DNA of 64,000 bases from Occultella aeris (GCF_902703175.1 NZ_CACRYJ010000050.1:46470-110469); one strand, 5' to 3'; numbered from the stretch's first letter, positions 37,658 through 50,048 are shown. Translations and numbers: made by a program. Notes: generated by a model not told the origin, from the letters alone.

Positions 37658-37884
37658 GCCGCCCCCTGCTAGTCGATCTCGCCGCCCGCGGTGCTCGGGC
37701 ACGTGCCCAGATCGTAGGGTCTGCCGCGGTCGGCGCCGCACTAGGGCCCGTGCAGAACTGCCCATCGGCCCACGGCTCCGACCTCGCGCAGCGGCGAGCG
37801 AGCAGCCCGGGAGCGGCGCGGCGCCCCGCCGCACCCGAACCCGCCCGCGGAGGCCTTGCGACGCGGAACGTAGACTGGTGGACC

Positions 37885-39144
37885 GTGACCACGCCTCCCG
37901 TCTACCTCGACCACGCCGCCACCACCCCGGTGCGCCCGGAGGTGGCGGCCGCTTTCGCTGAGGCGGCCCTGGAACTGGGCAACCCCTCCTCGCTGCACAC
38001 CCGCGGCCGCGCCGCCCGGCGTGTGGTCGAGGAGTCGCGAGAGTCCATCGCGGCCGACCTCGGCGCCCACCCGACCGAGGTGATCTTCACCGCGGGCGGC
38101 TCCGAGGCGGACAACCTCGCCGTCAAGGGCGTCTGGTTCGCGGCGACCGAAGCGCGACCGGAGGCGACCGGGGTGGCGATCTCCGCCGTCGAGCACCACG
38201 CGGTGCTCGATGCCGCGCACTGGCTCGCCGAGCGCGAGGGCGCGCAGGTGACCGAGATCGCTGTGGGGCCCGACGGCGTCATCCGCCTCGACGAGATCGC
38301 CCGCCTTCTCGACGTGGCCGGCCCGCGCACCGCGGTGATCTCCGTGATGTGGGCGAACAACGAGGTCGGTTCGATCCAGCCGGTAGCAGACGTGGTCGCG
38401 CTCGCGGCCGCACATGGGGTGCCGGTGCACTCCGACGCCGTGCAAGCCGTCGGGCACGTCCCGATCGACTTCGCTGCGAGCGGGCTCGCCGCGCTCGCGC
38501 TGTCCGGACACAAGCTCGGTGCCCCGATCGGGGTCGGTGCCCTGCTGGCCCGGCGTGACCTGGCCATGACGCCGGTGCTGCACGGCGGCGGGCAGGAGCG
38601 CGGCGTCCGTTCGGGCACCGTCAACACCCCGGGGATCCGCGCGCTCGCGGTCGCGGTGCGGGCCGCCGTCGCCGACCTGACCGAGGAGACCGCCCGGCTG
38701 ACGGCCCTGCGGGACCGGCTCGTGGCCGGCGTCCTCGAGGCGGTGCCCGGCGCGACCCTGCGCGGCACCCCGTCGGGTGAGCACAGGCTGCCCGGCAACG
38801 CGCATTTCACCATCGAGGGCACCGACGCGGATGCGCTGCTGTTCGGGCTGGACATGGTCGGGGTCTGTGCCTCGTCCGGGTCCGCGTGCCAGGCCGGCGT
38901 GCAGCAGCCCTCGCACGTGCTGGCCGCGATGGGTGACGACGACGTGCGGGCCCGCTCCGCCGTGCGCCTGACCCTCGGGCACACGTCCACCGGCTCGGAC
39001 GTGGACACGCTGCTCGCGGTCCTGCCCGACGTGGTCGAGCGGGCCCGGGCTGCGCACAACCCGCGGCGGACACCGACGGCGGCAGCCACCGCCGCGGCGA
39101 CCGGCACCACGGCGACCGGCACCACGGCTGGGGTGAGCCACTGA
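37885..39144 (+). CDS. iscS: cysteine desulfurase (IscS/NifS type)
   Basis: 419 residues from GTG 37885. It removes sulfur from cysteine with pyridoxal phosphate, leaving a persulfide for tRNA thiolation by MnmA and for Fe-S assembly. Motifs: [14 protein letters not shown] at the start, [27 protein letters not shown], the PLP Lys in [14 protein letters not shown] and the active Cys in [16 protein letters not shown]. The last 25 residues are a Thr/Ala-rich tail. TAGACT at 37871-37876 is a good -10 box, 8 bases from the start. Its stop overlaps mnmA by TGATG. Confidence 0.93.
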   Translation: MTTPPVYLDHAATTPVRPEVAAAFAEAALELGNPSSLHTRGRAARRVVEESRESIAADLGAHPTEVIFTAGGSEADNLAVKGVWFAATEARPEATGVAISAVEHHAVLDAAHWLAEREGAQVTEIAVGPDGVIRLDEIARLLDVAGPRTAVISVMWANNEVGSIQPVADVVALAAAHGVPVHSDAVQAVGHVPIDFAASGLAALALSGHKLGAPIGVGALLARRDLAMTPVLHGGGQERGVRSGTVNTPGIRALAVAVRAAVADLTEETARLTALRDRLVAGVLEAVPGATLRGTPSGEHRLPGNAHFTIEGTDADALLFGLDMVGVCASSGSACQAGVQQPSHVLAAMGDDDVRARSAVRLTLGHTSTGSDVDTLLAVLPDVVERARAAHNPRRTPTAAATAAATGTTATGTTAGVSH

Positions 39145-40265
39145 TGCGCGTCCTGGCTGCGCTGTCCGGGGGCGTGGACTCCGCCGTCGCCGCCGCTCGT
39201 GCCGTGGACGCCGGGCACGACGTCGTCGGCGTGCACATGGCGCTGTCGCGGTCCCGCGCCCAGCACCGCAACGGCTCGCGCGGGTGCTGCTCCATCGAGG
39301 ATGCCTCCGACGCACGCCGTGCCGCCGACGTGCTCGGCATCCCGTACTACGTCTGGGACCTGTCCGAGGAGTTCGAGGACACCGTGGTCGCGGACTTCCT
39401 GTCCGAGTACTCGGCCGGCCGCACACCGAACCCGTGCGTGCGCTGCAACGAGCACATCAAGTTCTCCGCACTGCTGGACCGCGGACTCGCGCTGGGCTTC
39501 GACGCCGTCGCGACCGGGCACTACGCCCGCATCGCCGAGGGCCCGGGCGGGGTGCGCGAGCTGCACAGGGCCGCCGACCCGCTCAAGGACCAGTCCTACG
39601 TGCTCGCGGTGATGGGTTCCGAGCGGCTGGCCCGGTCGATCTTCCCGCTCGGGGACGCCCCGTCCAAGGACGACGTGCGCGCCGAGGCCTCCCGCCGCGG
39701 GCTGAGCGTGTCCGCGAAGCCGGACTCCTACGACATCTGCTTCGTTGCCGACGGCGACACCCGCGGGTTCCTACGTTCTCGACTCGGCGCTCAGCCGGGA
39801 GAGGTCGTCGACACCGACGGGAAGGTGGTCGGCAGCCACGAGGGCTCCTACGGCTTCACCGTCGGACAGCGCAAGGGTCTGGGCATCGGCGCCCCGGCGG
39901 CGGACGGCAGGCCCCGCTACGTGCTGGAGGTGGACTCGACGGCGAACCGGGTCGTCGTCGGCCCGAGCGAGCTGCTGTCCGTCACCGAGATCGCCGCCGG
40001 GGACGTGGTGTGGCTCGCCGACGACGTCGACCCGGCCGACTGGACCGACGTGACCGTGCAGGTGCGCGCGCACGCGGACCCGGTGCCGGCGCGGGTCCGT
40101 ATCGACGACGCAGGCCTGGCCACCCGGTTGGGCACGCCGCTACGGGGCATCGCACCCGGGCAGTCGATCGTCGTCTACGACGGCACCCGGGTGCTCGGCC
40201 AGGCGAGCATCTCGGCGGCTGGACGCGGCGCCCTCGACCGGGTGGAGCAGGCGGCCCGGTCCTAG
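39144..40265 (+). CDS. mnmA: tRNA-specific 2-thiouridylase MnmA
   Basis: 373 residues. It adds sulfur to C2 of wobble uridine 34 in tRNA Lys, Glu and Gln, using persulfide from the cysteine desulfurase encoded just upstream. The ATP pyrophosphatase PP-loop [16 protein letters not shown] is at the N-terminus. The nucleophile is the Cys in [14 protein letters not shown], the second catalytic Cys is in [12 protein letters not shown], and [15 protein letters not shown] marks the central domain. Length is standard. The start overlaps the iscS stop (TGATG). Its 3' end overlaps the opposing membrane-protein gene by 4 bases. Confidence 0.95.
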   Translation: MRVLAALSGGVDSAVAAARAVDAGHDVVGVHMALSRSRAQHRNGSRGCCSIEDASDARRAADVLGIPYYVWDLSEEFEDTVVADFLSEYSAGRTPNPCVRCNEHIKFSALLDRGLALGFDAVATGHYARIAEGPGGVRELHRAADPLKDQSYVLAVMGSERLARSIFPLGDAPSKDDVRAEASRRGLSVSAKPDSYDICFVADGDTRGFLRSRLGAQPGEVVDTDGKVVGSHEGSYGFTVGQRKGLGIGAPAADGRPRYVLEVDSTANRVVVGPSELLSVTEIAAGDVVWLADDVDPADWTDVTVQVRAHADPVPARVRIDDAGLATRLGTPLRGIAPGQSIVVYDGTRVLGQASISAAGRGALDRVEQAARS

Positions 40266-40720
40266 GGGAACGGGATGCCGGTCGTGTCACCGATCCACAC
40301 GGTCGCCACCGCCAGCGCCCCGAACGCCAGGGCCAGCCACACGGCCCCGGCCGCGTTGCGGGCAGCCCTGATCTGCCGCCGTCCGATCCCGGCGAAGATG
40401 GTGGCGAGGACCGCGGTGACGATCGGCACGATGGTCCCGGCCACCACCACGACGCCAGCGTCCACCGGCTCCGGGGTCTGCCAGCCCTCGTCCACGGCGA
40501 ACGGCGTCAGGTACACCAGGGACGCGAGGATCAGCGGCAGCAGGATCGCCGCCCAGCCGAGCACGAATCCGACGGCGTAGAGCGCACCCGAGGCCTGCGG
40601 GCGGCCCTGGTCGATGCGTCCGAGGTCGGCTCCGGCCAGCGTGGGTGAGACCGTGGCACGGCCGAGGTGCACCGCCGTCGGGTCGGTGGTCGCCACCTTG
40701 TAGGGGTCGAAGATGCTCAT
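40262..40720 (-). CDS. small four-helix-type membrane protein
   Basis: 152 residues. A soluble N-terminus of about 45 residues ([20 protein letters not shown]) is followed by hydrophobic helices at about 46-70, 88-112 and 124-145. No family motif is visible. Its ATG overlaps the stop of the upstream membrane-protein gene (40717-40720), so the two are a coupled pair. The pair lies between mnmA and ligA on the opposite strand. Confidence 0.65.
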   Translation of the reverse strand: MSIFDPYKVATTDPTAVHLGRATVSPTLAGADLGRIDQGRPQASGALYAVGFVLGWAAILLPLILASLVYLTPFAVDEGWQTPEPVDAGVVVVAGTIVPIVTAVLATIFAGIGRRQIRAARNAAGAVWLALAFGALAVATVWIGDTTGIPFP

Positions 40721-41442
40721 GAGTAGCTCGTCGAGATGCTGAGGACAAGCAGGGCGAAGCCGGCCAGGACGATGAGGTAGCCGCGTTGGCGGCCCTGGCG
40801 GGTCTCGATCCGGGTGCCGGCACTGGCCCCGAACGCACCGATCGCCGCGACCAGTGGAAGGAACACCCAGGTGCGCACGGCGTCACCGGTGAAGCAGTCG
40901 AGGGTGCCGCCCGCGTCCCCGCACGCCGCGACGGCGTCCACGAGCGGGCCGGTCCAGGTCACCACATGCCAGATGATGAAGGCGAACGTGGCCAGCACGA
41001 GCAGCACATTGGTCAGGACGAGGCCCGGCATCGTGGGAGCGGCCTGCGTGGGACCCGCCGAGTTCGGCGCGGCCGGGGCGTTCTGGCCCGGCCGGGCGGC
41101 CTGGTTCGACGCTGCCTGGTTCTGGCCGGTGTGGGTGCGGGCGGCTGGGCCGGCGCCGCCCTGGGAGCCCGGTTGCCTCGGCGCCGAGTACGCGTTCTGA
41201 CCCTGCTGCGGGGGCCGCTGCCAGGGCTGGGTCACTGCCTCGGTGCGCTCGGCGAGGTTCGCGCCGAGGGTCTGGCGCTGCGCGGCCACGTTCTGCTCGA
41301 GCAGCTTCTTGTGCTGGGCCAACTGGTCGGCGAGCTGCCGACGGGCTCGCTCGAGCGGATCGACGGGCGTCCCTCCGGTCGCGCCGGAGACCGGCGCCGG
41401 GGGCTGCGGCACCGGCGCGGATTGCTCCGGGAACCAACTCAC
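40717..41442 (-). CDS. membrane protein with N-terminal coiled coil and Ala/Gln/Pro-rich linker
   Basis: 241 residues. Residues 25-70 predict a coiled coil (ERARRQLADQLAQHKKLLEQ), followed by a Gln/Ala/Pro-rich low-complexity linker (75-135). Three membrane helices come next: LVLTNVLLVLATFAFIIWHV, then TWVFLPLVAAIGAFGASAGT, then [20 protein letters not shown] at the very end. No enzymatic motif is seen. It overlaps the smaller membrane protein by ATGA, suggesting a two-component membrane complex (inference). Confidence 0.65.
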   Translation of the reverse strand: MSWFPEQSAPVPQPPAPVSGATGGTPVDPLERARRQLADQLAQHKKLLEQNVAAQRQTLGANLAERTEAVTQPWQRPPQQGQNAYSAPRQPGSQGGAGPAARTHTGQNQAASNQAARPGQNAPAAPNSAGPTQAAPTMPGLVLTNVLLVLATFAFIIWHVVTWTGPLVDAVAACGDAGGTLDCFTGDAVRTWVFLPLVAAIGAFGASAGTRIETRQGRQRGYLIVLAGFALLVLSISTSYS

Positions 41443-41484
41443 CTCCCCATCCCATCACATCGGCGGCGCGCGCGGGGCTGGTAG

Positions 41485-43974
<2,490 letters not shown>

Positions 43975-44002
43975 GCGGCCGGCGGGCGCACCGCACCCTG
44001 AC

Positions 44003-44068
44003 GTGCCTGGGTAGTTCTGTCCGGATCACCGTGGATCCGGCACGAACGGCGGTGCCTGGGTAGTTCTG
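44003..44068 (+). repeat. tandem 49-bp unit containing GTGCCTGGGTAGTTCTG
   Basis: GTGCCTGGGTAGTTCTG occurs at 44003-44019 and again at 44052-44068. Between them CCGGATC...GGATCCGG forms a short hairpin. The 13-bp core CTGGGTAGTTCTG is the same as at 17460-17477 on the minus strand. The gap 43975-44154 otherwise contains a TAGGTT -10 box (44106-44111) for the lipoprotein gene. Confidence 0.6.
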
Positions 44069-44154
44069 CCCCGCGCCCCGGGCGGTCCGGGCGGTCGGGT
44101 CGGCTTAGGTTCACTGTGCACCATCCGATACCGACCTGAGGGACCTACATACCC

Positions 44155-44679
44155 ATGCGACCTGTTCGACGCTACGCCGCCCCCGTCACCGCCCTGGTGC
44201 TCGCCACCGCCCTCGGACTCGGGGCATGCTCCGCCGGGGACGACGACCGGGACTCCGACACCGGCACCTCGAGCGAGGAGGGCGCCGGAGCCGACAGTGG
44301 CGATTCCGATGAGGGCGCCGACGACGCGACCGAGAACGACGACGCGACCGACACCGCCGATGACGAGGCCGCCGATGGGGCCGGCGACACGGCCGACGCC
44401 GAGGTGGTTCCCCTTGAGGGCACCTTCGTGACCGAGGTGAGCGTGCCGGCCGGCGCGGAGTACGAGGTGACCAGCACCTCCGCGACCACGCTGCAGCTCG
44501 ACTTCCCGGCCCCGGCCGACCCGACGGCGCTGAGCGCGTTCTACGAGGCGTGGTTCACCGAGCAGGGCATGACCGTCGCCGAGGTCTCAGGCATCGTGAC
44601 CGGGACGCTCGGGGACGCCACCTGGACCCTGCTCCCGCAGGACGCCGGGTCCTGGATCCTCTCGGCCGCCACGCTCTGA
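44155..44679 (+). CDS. secreted lipoprotein with acidic linker
   Basis: 174 residues. Signal peptide with lipobox LGLGACS (Cys about residue 25). The next 60 residues are an extreme Asp/Glu/Ala/Thr/Gly-rich linker (DDDRDSDTGTSSEEG onward). A compact C-terminal domain of about 85 residues follows, starting EGTFVTEVSVPAGAEYEVTS and including YEAWFTEQGMTVAEVSG. The fold is not recognised. The linker would hold this domain away from the membrane. It has its own promoter-like TAGGTT about 44 bases upstream and is followed by a strong hairpin. Confidence 0.75.
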   Translation: MRPVRRYAAPVTALVLATALGLGACSAGDDDRDSDTGTSSEEGAGADSGDSDEGADDATENDDATDTADDEAADGAGDTADAEVVPLEGTFVTEVSVPAGAEYEVTSTSATTLQLDFPAPADPTALSAFYEAWFTEQGMTVAEVSGIVTGTLGDATWTLLPQDAGSWILSAATL

Positions 44680-44687
44680 TCCTCGCG

Positions 44688-44734
44688 CAGTCGCCGGGCG
44701 GCGGACCTCGAGAAGTCCCGCTGCCCGGCGACTG
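44688..44734. terminator. hairpin after the lipoprotein gene
   Basis: CAGTCGCCGGGC (44688-44699) pairs perfectly with GCCCGGCGACTG (44723-44734); GCGGAC and GTCCCGC extend the stem inside. It starts 8 bases after the stop codon, with no T-run. Confidence 0.7.
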
Positions 44735-44780
44735 CCCGCGCGAAGCGGCTCATCTGCGCGAGTGGAGGGATACTGGGGTG

Positions 44781-45191
44781 ATGATCAGCGATGAACTTGC
44801 CCAGCAACTGGCACTGGCGGGGCTGCGATGGGAACCCAGGCCCGGAGATCAGTTCCGGATCTCCGCCGAGGCGCTCAGCGAGGACGTGTTCACGCTCTCG
44901 CACATGGTCATCGAGCCACGCACCTATGACACCGGCACCGTCCTGCACTTCAACGGCACCACCGAGTGGGCGCTGGACAGCATCGCCCAGGACGACACGC
45001 TCTGGCTGCCCCGCGAGGACCAGCTTCGCGCACTCCTGGGTGGCACGTTCCGCTCCCTCGAGCGCGACGGTGACGTCTACGCGGTGACCACCAAGGGACC
45101 GGACGGGCCCGCGACCTATCGGGCCGCCGTCGTCGAGGACGCCTACGCCGGCGCGCTGCTCGCGCTGGTGCACCACGCGATCGACGCCTGA
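44781..45191 (+). CDS. conserved hypothetical protein
   Basis: 136 residues from ATG 44781. GATACT ends 6 bases upstream, the leaderless layout also seen at the HxlR gene. The protein is soluble: MISDELAQQLALAGLRWEPR, then GDQFRISAEALSEDVFTLSH, and a well-ordered centre LHFNGTTEWALDSI followed by DDTLWLPREDQLRALLGG. Related actinobacterial proteins are sometimes labelled as pilus-assembly proteins, but I see no basis for that here. It lies between a lipoprotein and a phosphoesterase gene, with no obvious functional link. Confidence 0.65.
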   Translation: MISDELAQQLALAGLRWEPRPGDQFRISAEALSEDVFTLSHMVIEPRTYDTGTVLHFNGTTEWALDSIAQDDTLWLPREDQLRALLGGTFRSLERDGDVYAVTTKGPDGPATYRAAVVEDAYAGALLALVHHAIDA

Positions 45192-45226
45192 GCCGGGGAG
45201 TGCGTCCACCTCGTCAACCGGAGCCG

Positions 45227-45991
45227 ATGGGCACCTTGCAGCGGCTTGCCATCATCTCCGACATCCACGGCAACGTCACCGCTCTGGAAGCCGTGCTGGC
45301 CGACATCGACGCGCGCGGGATCAGCACCGTCCTGAACCTCGGCGACGTGGCCGGGAAGGGCCCACGGGGCTCGGAGGCGGTACGGCTCAGCCGTGCCCGG
45401 TGCGCCGTGACCGTGCGTGGCAACTGGGACGACTTCCTGCCCCGCGAGGACGAACCCGAACGGGGTGAGGCGCTCTGGTGGTGGCACCACGAGCTCACCG
45501 ATCAGGACCGGGACTGGTTGCGGACCCTGCCGCTGGCACACGATCTGGTCCTCAGCGGGCGCCGGATCCGGCTCGTCCACGCCTCCGCCGAGAGTGTCTA
45601 CACGCGGGTGCACTTCCACCACACGGTCGAGCAGTTCGACGGCATGTTCGCGCGCACCGAGCTGACCGGACCCGGCCCAGAGCCCACGGTGGTGGGCTAC
45701 GGCGACATCCATGACGCGTACCTGGAGACCAACGGCGGGCGCACGCTGTTCAACGCCGGCAGCGTGGGCAACCCCCTGGACGAGCCCACGGCCTGCTACG
45801 TGATCCTCGAGGGCGTGCCCGACGGCGGCGCGACCGATCCCTTCGGTGTCCAGTTCGTCCGGCTCGACTATGACGTCGAGGGTGAGATCGAGGTGGCCCG
45901 CGGGCTCGGCATGCCGGACCTGGAGGCGTACGCGATCGAGTTGCGGACCGCAATCTACCGTGGCCGGCACGCCGAGCTCGGGCTGCGCTGA
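45227..45991 (+). CDS. calcineurin-like metallophosphoesterase
   Basis: 254 residues from ATG 45227, chosen for its GGAG site; an upstream GTG at 45200 would add nine residues. The dimetal-site motifs of the YfcE/MJ0936 branch are in order: IISDIHGNVTALEAVL, LNLGDVAGKGPRG, VRGNWDDF, RLVHASAESVYTR and GYGDIHDAYLE (GxxH...H-type variant), then NAGSVGNPLDEP. It probably hydrolyses phosphodiesters or phosphomonoesters in the cytosol; the substrate is unknown. Confidence 0.88.
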   Translation: MGTLQRLAIISDIHGNVTALEAVLADIDARGISTVLNLGDVAGKGPRGSEAVRLSRARCAVTVRGNWDDFLPREDEPERGEALWWWHHELTDQDRDWLRTLPLAHDLVLSGRRIRLVHASAESVYTRVHFHHTVEQFDGMFARTELTGPGPEPTVVGYGDIHDAYLETNGGRTLFNAGSVGNPLDEPTACYVILEGVPDGGATDPFGVQFVRLDYDVEGEIEVARGLGMPDLEAYAIELRTAIYRGRHAELGLR

Positions 45992-46000
45992 GTCTGCCGG

Positions 46001-47809
46001 CTAGAGCGGCCAGATCAGCGGGATGATCAGCACCGCAAGCACGAGCCACACTCCCATCACCGGCAGACCCAGCCGCCAGTAACTGCCGAACCGGTACCCA
46101 CCGGGGCCCATCACCATCATGTTCGACGCGGTGGCGATCGGGGTGAGGAACGAGGCGGCCCCGGCCACCGCCACCAGCATCAGCACCGGCTGCACCGAGT
46201 AGCCGGTCTCCGCGGCCGCGGCCAGCGCGATCGGGACCACGATCAGCACGGTGGCGGTGTTCGAGACGACCTGCCCGAGCGTGCCGGTGAGCACGAACAG
46301 GGCCACGAGCAACACGAAGGGCGGCGCGTCGCCGACCAGATCCACGATGCCGTCGGCGATCAGATCGGCCGCCCCGGATTCGGTGATGGCGACCGAGAGC
46401 GGGATCAGACCACCGATCAGCACGATGACCTGCCAGGACACAGCCCGGTACGCCTGGGGCACGCTCACCACCCTTAGCAGCACCATGCCGATCGCGCCGA
46501 TCAGCCCGGCGACGGCGGCCGGGACCAGTCCGAACGCGAGCAGCAGCACCATCACCAGCGTTACGGCCAGCGCCCGCGGGGCCTTGCTGCCCATCGGCAC
46601 GGCCTGCCGGCGGAGCAGATCCGGGGAGTCCACCAGCAGCACGTCCCGGTCGTCGACCAGGGTGTCGATGGCGGGCCAGGCGCCGTGCAGCAGGAGTACG
46701 TCGCCCTCGACCACGTCCGTCTCGCCGTCGACCTCCTTGCCCCGCCGGCGGACCGCGAGGATGACCAGGTCCGAACCCCGCTGCATGCCCGCGAACACCC
46801 GCTCGCTCAGGAGCGGTGACCTGGGTGGCACCACCACCTCCACCACACCGGCCTCGCGGGTCACGAGGCCGCCGGCAGCCTGGGTGCCGAGCGGACGCAT
46901 CGCCACCGCGAGCCCGGAGTCCAGGACGAGCGTGCTCACCTGCTCGGGTGGTCCGGCGATGACGAGGACATCGTCCGGGCCGAGCACGTGCAGGGCCGGT
47001 GCGCGGCTGCGGTCCGGGCGCTGCGCGCCCATCAGCCGTACCCCGGGATGTTCCGCGCCGAGGTCGAGGTCCCGGAGCACGGTGCCCACCAGTGCGGACT
47101 GGTCCCGGAGTCGGAGCCGGTAGAAGCCGCCGGTGAGGTCGTACTGGCGGGCCAGGGTCTCGGCGTGCCGGCTGAGGTCCGGGCTGATGTTCTTCGGCAC
47201 GGAGGTGGGGAGCATCCGGGGTCCGAGGATCACGCAGGCCGCGATGGTGGCAGCGAGCAACGGAAGGCCGATCAGGGCGAACTCGAAGAAGCCGAATCCG
47301 CCGCCACCGGCGTCGGTTGAGGCATCGGCCACGATCACGTTCACCACGGTGCCGGTCAGTGCCAGCAGCGAGCCCGCATGGGCGGCGAACGCCAGCGGCA
47401 TCAGGAACTGCGACGGGGATGCCTTCGCCCGGACCGCAAGCATCACCACCATCGGCAGCAGCGCTGCCACCGAACCGTTCGGGGTGAGCAGCGTGGTCAA
47501 CAGGGCGCAGAGCACCATCACCGCTATCAGGATCCGCCGTGGCGCCGTGCCGGCGCGCCGCGCAAGCGCCTGCCCGGCCCAGGCCGTCACCCCGGAGGAG
47601 TCGAGGCCCTCGCTCACCACGAACAGGGCGGCCAGGAAGACCACCACCGGATCGCCGAAGCCGCCGACTGCCTCGCCCAGGTCCATCACACCGGTGGCCC
47701 ACAGGGCGAGGGCCACCAGGAGGGCGACCACCCCGACGGGGAGCTTGTTCGTGATGAACGCGACGACGGCCAGCCCGAGGATGATCAGTGTGATCGTCGC
47801 GGGATCCAC
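46001..47809 (-). CDS. SLC13/DASS-family permease with two TrkA-C domains
   Basis: 602 residues from GTG 47809. Hydrophobic blocks occupy about 1-190 and 400-600 in the manner of the ArsB/NhaD-DASS superfamily (LLPMVVMLAVRAKASPSQFL, LTPIATASNMMVMGPGGYRF near the end). Between them, about 200-390, are two soluble TrkA-C-like domains (LVGTVLRDLDLGAEHPGVRL; LLSERVFAGMQRGSDLVILA). Members import sulfate, dicarboxylates or related anions with sodium. The 46-base gap from the DUF1269 gene suggests possible co-transcription, but the substrate is not evident. Confidence 0.87.
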   Translation of the reverse strand: MDPATITLIILGLAVVAFITNKLPVGVVALLVALALWATGVMDLGEAVGGFGDPVVVFLAALFVVSEGLDSSGVTAWAGQALARRAGTAPRRILIAVMVLCALLTTLLTPNGSVAALLPMVVMLAVRAKASPSQFLMPLAFAAHAGSLLALTGTVVNVIVADASTDAGGGGFGFFEFALIGLPLLAATIAACVILGPRMLPTSVPKNISPDLSRHAETLARQYDLTGGFYRLRLRDQSALVGTVLRDLDLGAEHPGVRLMGAQRPDRSRAPALHVLGPDDVLVIAGPPEQVSTLVLDSGLAVAMRPLGTQAAGGLVTREAGVVEVVVPPRSPLLSERVFAGMQRGSDLVILAVRRRGKEVDGETDVVEGDVLLLHGAWPAIDTLVDDRDVLLVDSPDLLRRQAVPMGSKAPRALAVTLVMVLLLAFGLVPAAVAGLIGAIGMVLLRVVSVPQAYRAVSWQVIVLIGGLIPLSVAITESGAADLIADGIVDLVGDAPPFVLLVALFVLTGTLGQVVSNTATVLIVVPIALAAAAETGYSVQPVLMLVAVAGAASFLTPIATASNMMVMGPGGYRFGSYWRLGLPVMGVWLVLAVLIIPLIWPL

Positions 47810-47855
47810 GATGGTCGCACTCCTCTCCTCGGTCTGGCCGTCATGTCGCTTTCGG

Positions 47856-48341
47856 TCAGGAGCCGGACAGCTCGGTGGCGAGCTCCGCCTCGTCCTCGTC
47901 GGAGAGCGACGTCTGCAGCACGGTGCCCCCGAACGGCTTGATCGCGTCCGCGAACTTGTCCTCGGTGATCTTCGAGGCCAGCACCACCACGGCCGCCTTG
48001 CCCGGGGTCAGCAAGCCCTGGACGCGTTCCTTGAACGAGTTGTTGATGCCGACCTTGCCGAGCTTGCCGGTGAGGGCACCGAGTGCGCCGCCGAACAGCA
48101 GACCGAAGCCGGGCACCAGGAACAACAATCCGATCAGGGTGCCCCACAGGGCGCCGGAGGCGGCCGAGACGCCCACGATCTTCGCGGGGGTCTCGACGTG
48201 CTGCTTCCCTTCGGCGTCCACGCTGACCAGGGCGAGGCCGTTGAGGGTCACGATGAAGTCCCGCTGGGCCACCAGGACCTGCTCGTAGGCGCCCTTGGCC
48301 TTCTCGTGGTCGTCGTAGCCGATGATGATCAATTCCGACAT
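47856..48341 (-). CDS. DUF1269-family protein with glycine-zipper membrane hairpin
   Basis: 161 residues; ATG 48341 has a strong GAAGGAGA ribosome site. The N-terminal alpha/beta part begins MSELIIIGYDDHEKAKGAYE. The middle is a Gly-rich hydrophobic hairpin (GALWGTLIGLLFLVPGFGLL). The C-terminal half has FKERVQGLLTPGKAAVVVLA and ends in an acidic helix. DUF1269 proteins are widespread but uncharacterised, with stress links proposed. It lies just upstream of an SLC13-type transporter on the same strand. Confidence 0.85.
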   Translation of the reverse strand: MSELIIIGYDDHEKAKGAYEQVLVAQRDFIVTLNGLALVSVDAEGKQHVETPAKIVGVSAASGALWGTLIGLLFLVPGFGLLFGGALGALTGKLGKVGINNSFKERVQGLLTPGKAAVVVLASKITEDKFADAIKPFGGTVLQTSLSDEDEAELATELSGS

Positions 48342-48466
48342 GCCGTCTCCTTCGAATGGATCGGACCCGACCCAACTGGGCCGAGCGTGCTGCTCCTCAC
48401 GCGCGTCGCGTGACGTGTCTCAAGGTACGACTCCTCCTCGATCGATGGGTTGCCGTGCCAAGGTGA

Positions 48467-49987
48467 TCAGGCGGACGCGCCCGGGGCGAAGGTGCGGGAC
48501 GCCTCGAGCAGGATCCGGGCACCGAAACCGGTGGCCCCGCTGGTGCGCCAGGAGTCGTCCTTGTCGGACTGCATCGTCCCCGCGATGTCGAGGTGCGCCC
48601 ACGGCGTCTCCCCGACGAAGTGCTGGAGGAACAGCGCCGCGGTGGTCGCCCCAGCGAACGGACCACCGAGGTTGGCGATGTCGGCGATCTCGGAGTCGAG
48701 CTGCTTGCGGTACTTCTGCTCGAGCGGCAGCTGCCAGACCGGCTCGTCGACGACGGCGGACGCCGCGCGGACCAGGTCGATCATGGCCTGGTCGTTGCCC
48801 AGCAGCGGCGCCGTGGACGGGCCGAGCGAGACGAGCGCCGCGCCCGTGAGGGTGGCGATGTCGATGATCGCATCGACGCCGGCCTCGTTCGCGAGGTCGA
48901 GGGCGTCGCTCATCACGAGGCGTCCCTCCGCGTCGGTGTTCTTCACCTCGATCGTGGTACCGCGGCGAGTGGTGAGCACGTCGCCGAGCTTCATGGCGGT
49001 CCCGGACGGCATGTTGTCCGTGCACATCAGCCAGCCGGTGACCTCTGCGGCCACGCCCGCGTCGCGCAGGGCGGTGAAGGCGCCGAGCACGGCCGCCGCG
49101 CCGCCCATGTCCATCTTCATCAGCAGGTGCATCGGGTCGCTGGGCTTGAGGCTGATGCCGCCCGAGTCGAACATGATGCCCTTGCCGACCAGGCCCAGGT
49201 GAACCGTCGACTGCCCGGCGGGCGCGTAGGTGAGTTTGAGCATGCGCGGCTCCTCGGTGGAGCCCTGGTTGACGCCGAGGAGCCCGCCGCAACCGAGGTC
49301 GATCAGCGCCTGCTTGTCGAAAACCTCGACCTCGAACCCGAAGCGGGCACCGAGGTCGACGGCGATATCGCCCATGTTCGTCGCGGTGAGGTGTCCGGGC
49401 GGAGTGTTGGCGAGATCGCGCGCAACGATGGCGGCGCGGGCTCCGACGAACGCCTCGGCCACGGCCTCCTCGGCGTCCGCGCCGGCGGGCACGTCCAGGA
49501 CGAGGGAGGCGAGCGCGACGTGCTTCGACTCGCGCACGAGGACCGTGTACCGGTAGCGCGCCAACAGCGCACCCTCGGCGAGGGCCCGTACGGCATCGGC
49601 GACCTCGACGCCGGCGAGATCGTCCAGGCGCAGCGCCAGCCGGGAGCGGCGGGACGCGGCGCGGGTGAGGGCGGCGGCCACATCGCGCAGCGTGGCAACG
49701 GTGGCCTCCGACCGGGCGCCGAGGCCGACGGCCACGAGATCGGGCCCGTCCGCCTGCAGCAGCACCAGCGTCGAGCCCGCGGCGGCCTCGAATCCCGCGT
49801 CCGCGAGCGCGTCACGGTTGAAACCGAGCGCGGTCGGCACGTCGCCGTCGGAGAACACGCCGATGCCGACGGCCTCGGCGTCCTCGGCGTCCGTGCCGAG
49901 CACGACTCGGGCTGCGTCGAGAGCATCGAGGCCCGGGAGGGTGGCGAAGTCCGCCGGGATCACCTTGTTCGGGCTGCGTGTGGTCAT
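48467..49987 (-). CDS. pepA: leucyl aminopeptidase (M17, PepA)
   Basis: 506 residues from ATG 49987, which has GGAGC upstream; an in-frame ATG at 50041 is possible but has no ribosome site. This cytosolic dizinc enzyme removes N-terminal residues from peptides. The metal and catalytic residues are in LVGKGIMFDSGGISLKPSDP (Lys, Asp), the next block MKMDMGGAAAVLGAF (Asp) and the family signature NTDAEGRLVMSDALD (Asp, Glu, Arg). It is the second gene after an AbgT transporter on the same strand, so it may process imported peptides or p-aminobenzoyl-glutamate-like compounds (inference). Confidence 0.93.
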   Translation of the reverse strand: MTTRSPNKVIPADFATLPGLDALDAARVVLGTDAEDAEAVGIGVFSDGDVPTALGFNRDALADAGFEAAAGSTLVLLQADGPDLVAVGLGARSEATVATLRDVAAALTRAASRRSRLALRLDDLAGVEVADAVRALAEGALLARYRYTVLVRESKHVALASLVLDVPAGADAEEAVAEAFVGARAAIVARDLANTPPGHLTATNMGDIAVDLGARFGFEVEVFDKQALIDLGCGGLLGVNQGSTEEPRMLKLTYAPAGQSTVHLGLVGKGIMFDSGGISLKPSDPMHLLMKMDMGGAAAVLGAFTALRDAGVAAEVTGWLMCTDNMPSGTAMKLGDVLTTRRGTTIEVKNTDAEGRLVMSDALDLANEAGVDAIIDIATLTGAALVSLGPSTAPLLGNDQAMIDLVRAASAVVDEPVWQLPLEQKYRKQLDSEIADIANLGGPFAGATTAALFLQHFVGETPWAHLDIAGTMQSDKDDSWRTSGATGFGARILLEASRTFAPGASA

Positions 49988-50048
49988 GGTCGCTGCTCCC
50001 TTGCGTTCAGCTGGCTTCGTGGTCGGGTCGGTGGATGTCATGCGGTGC

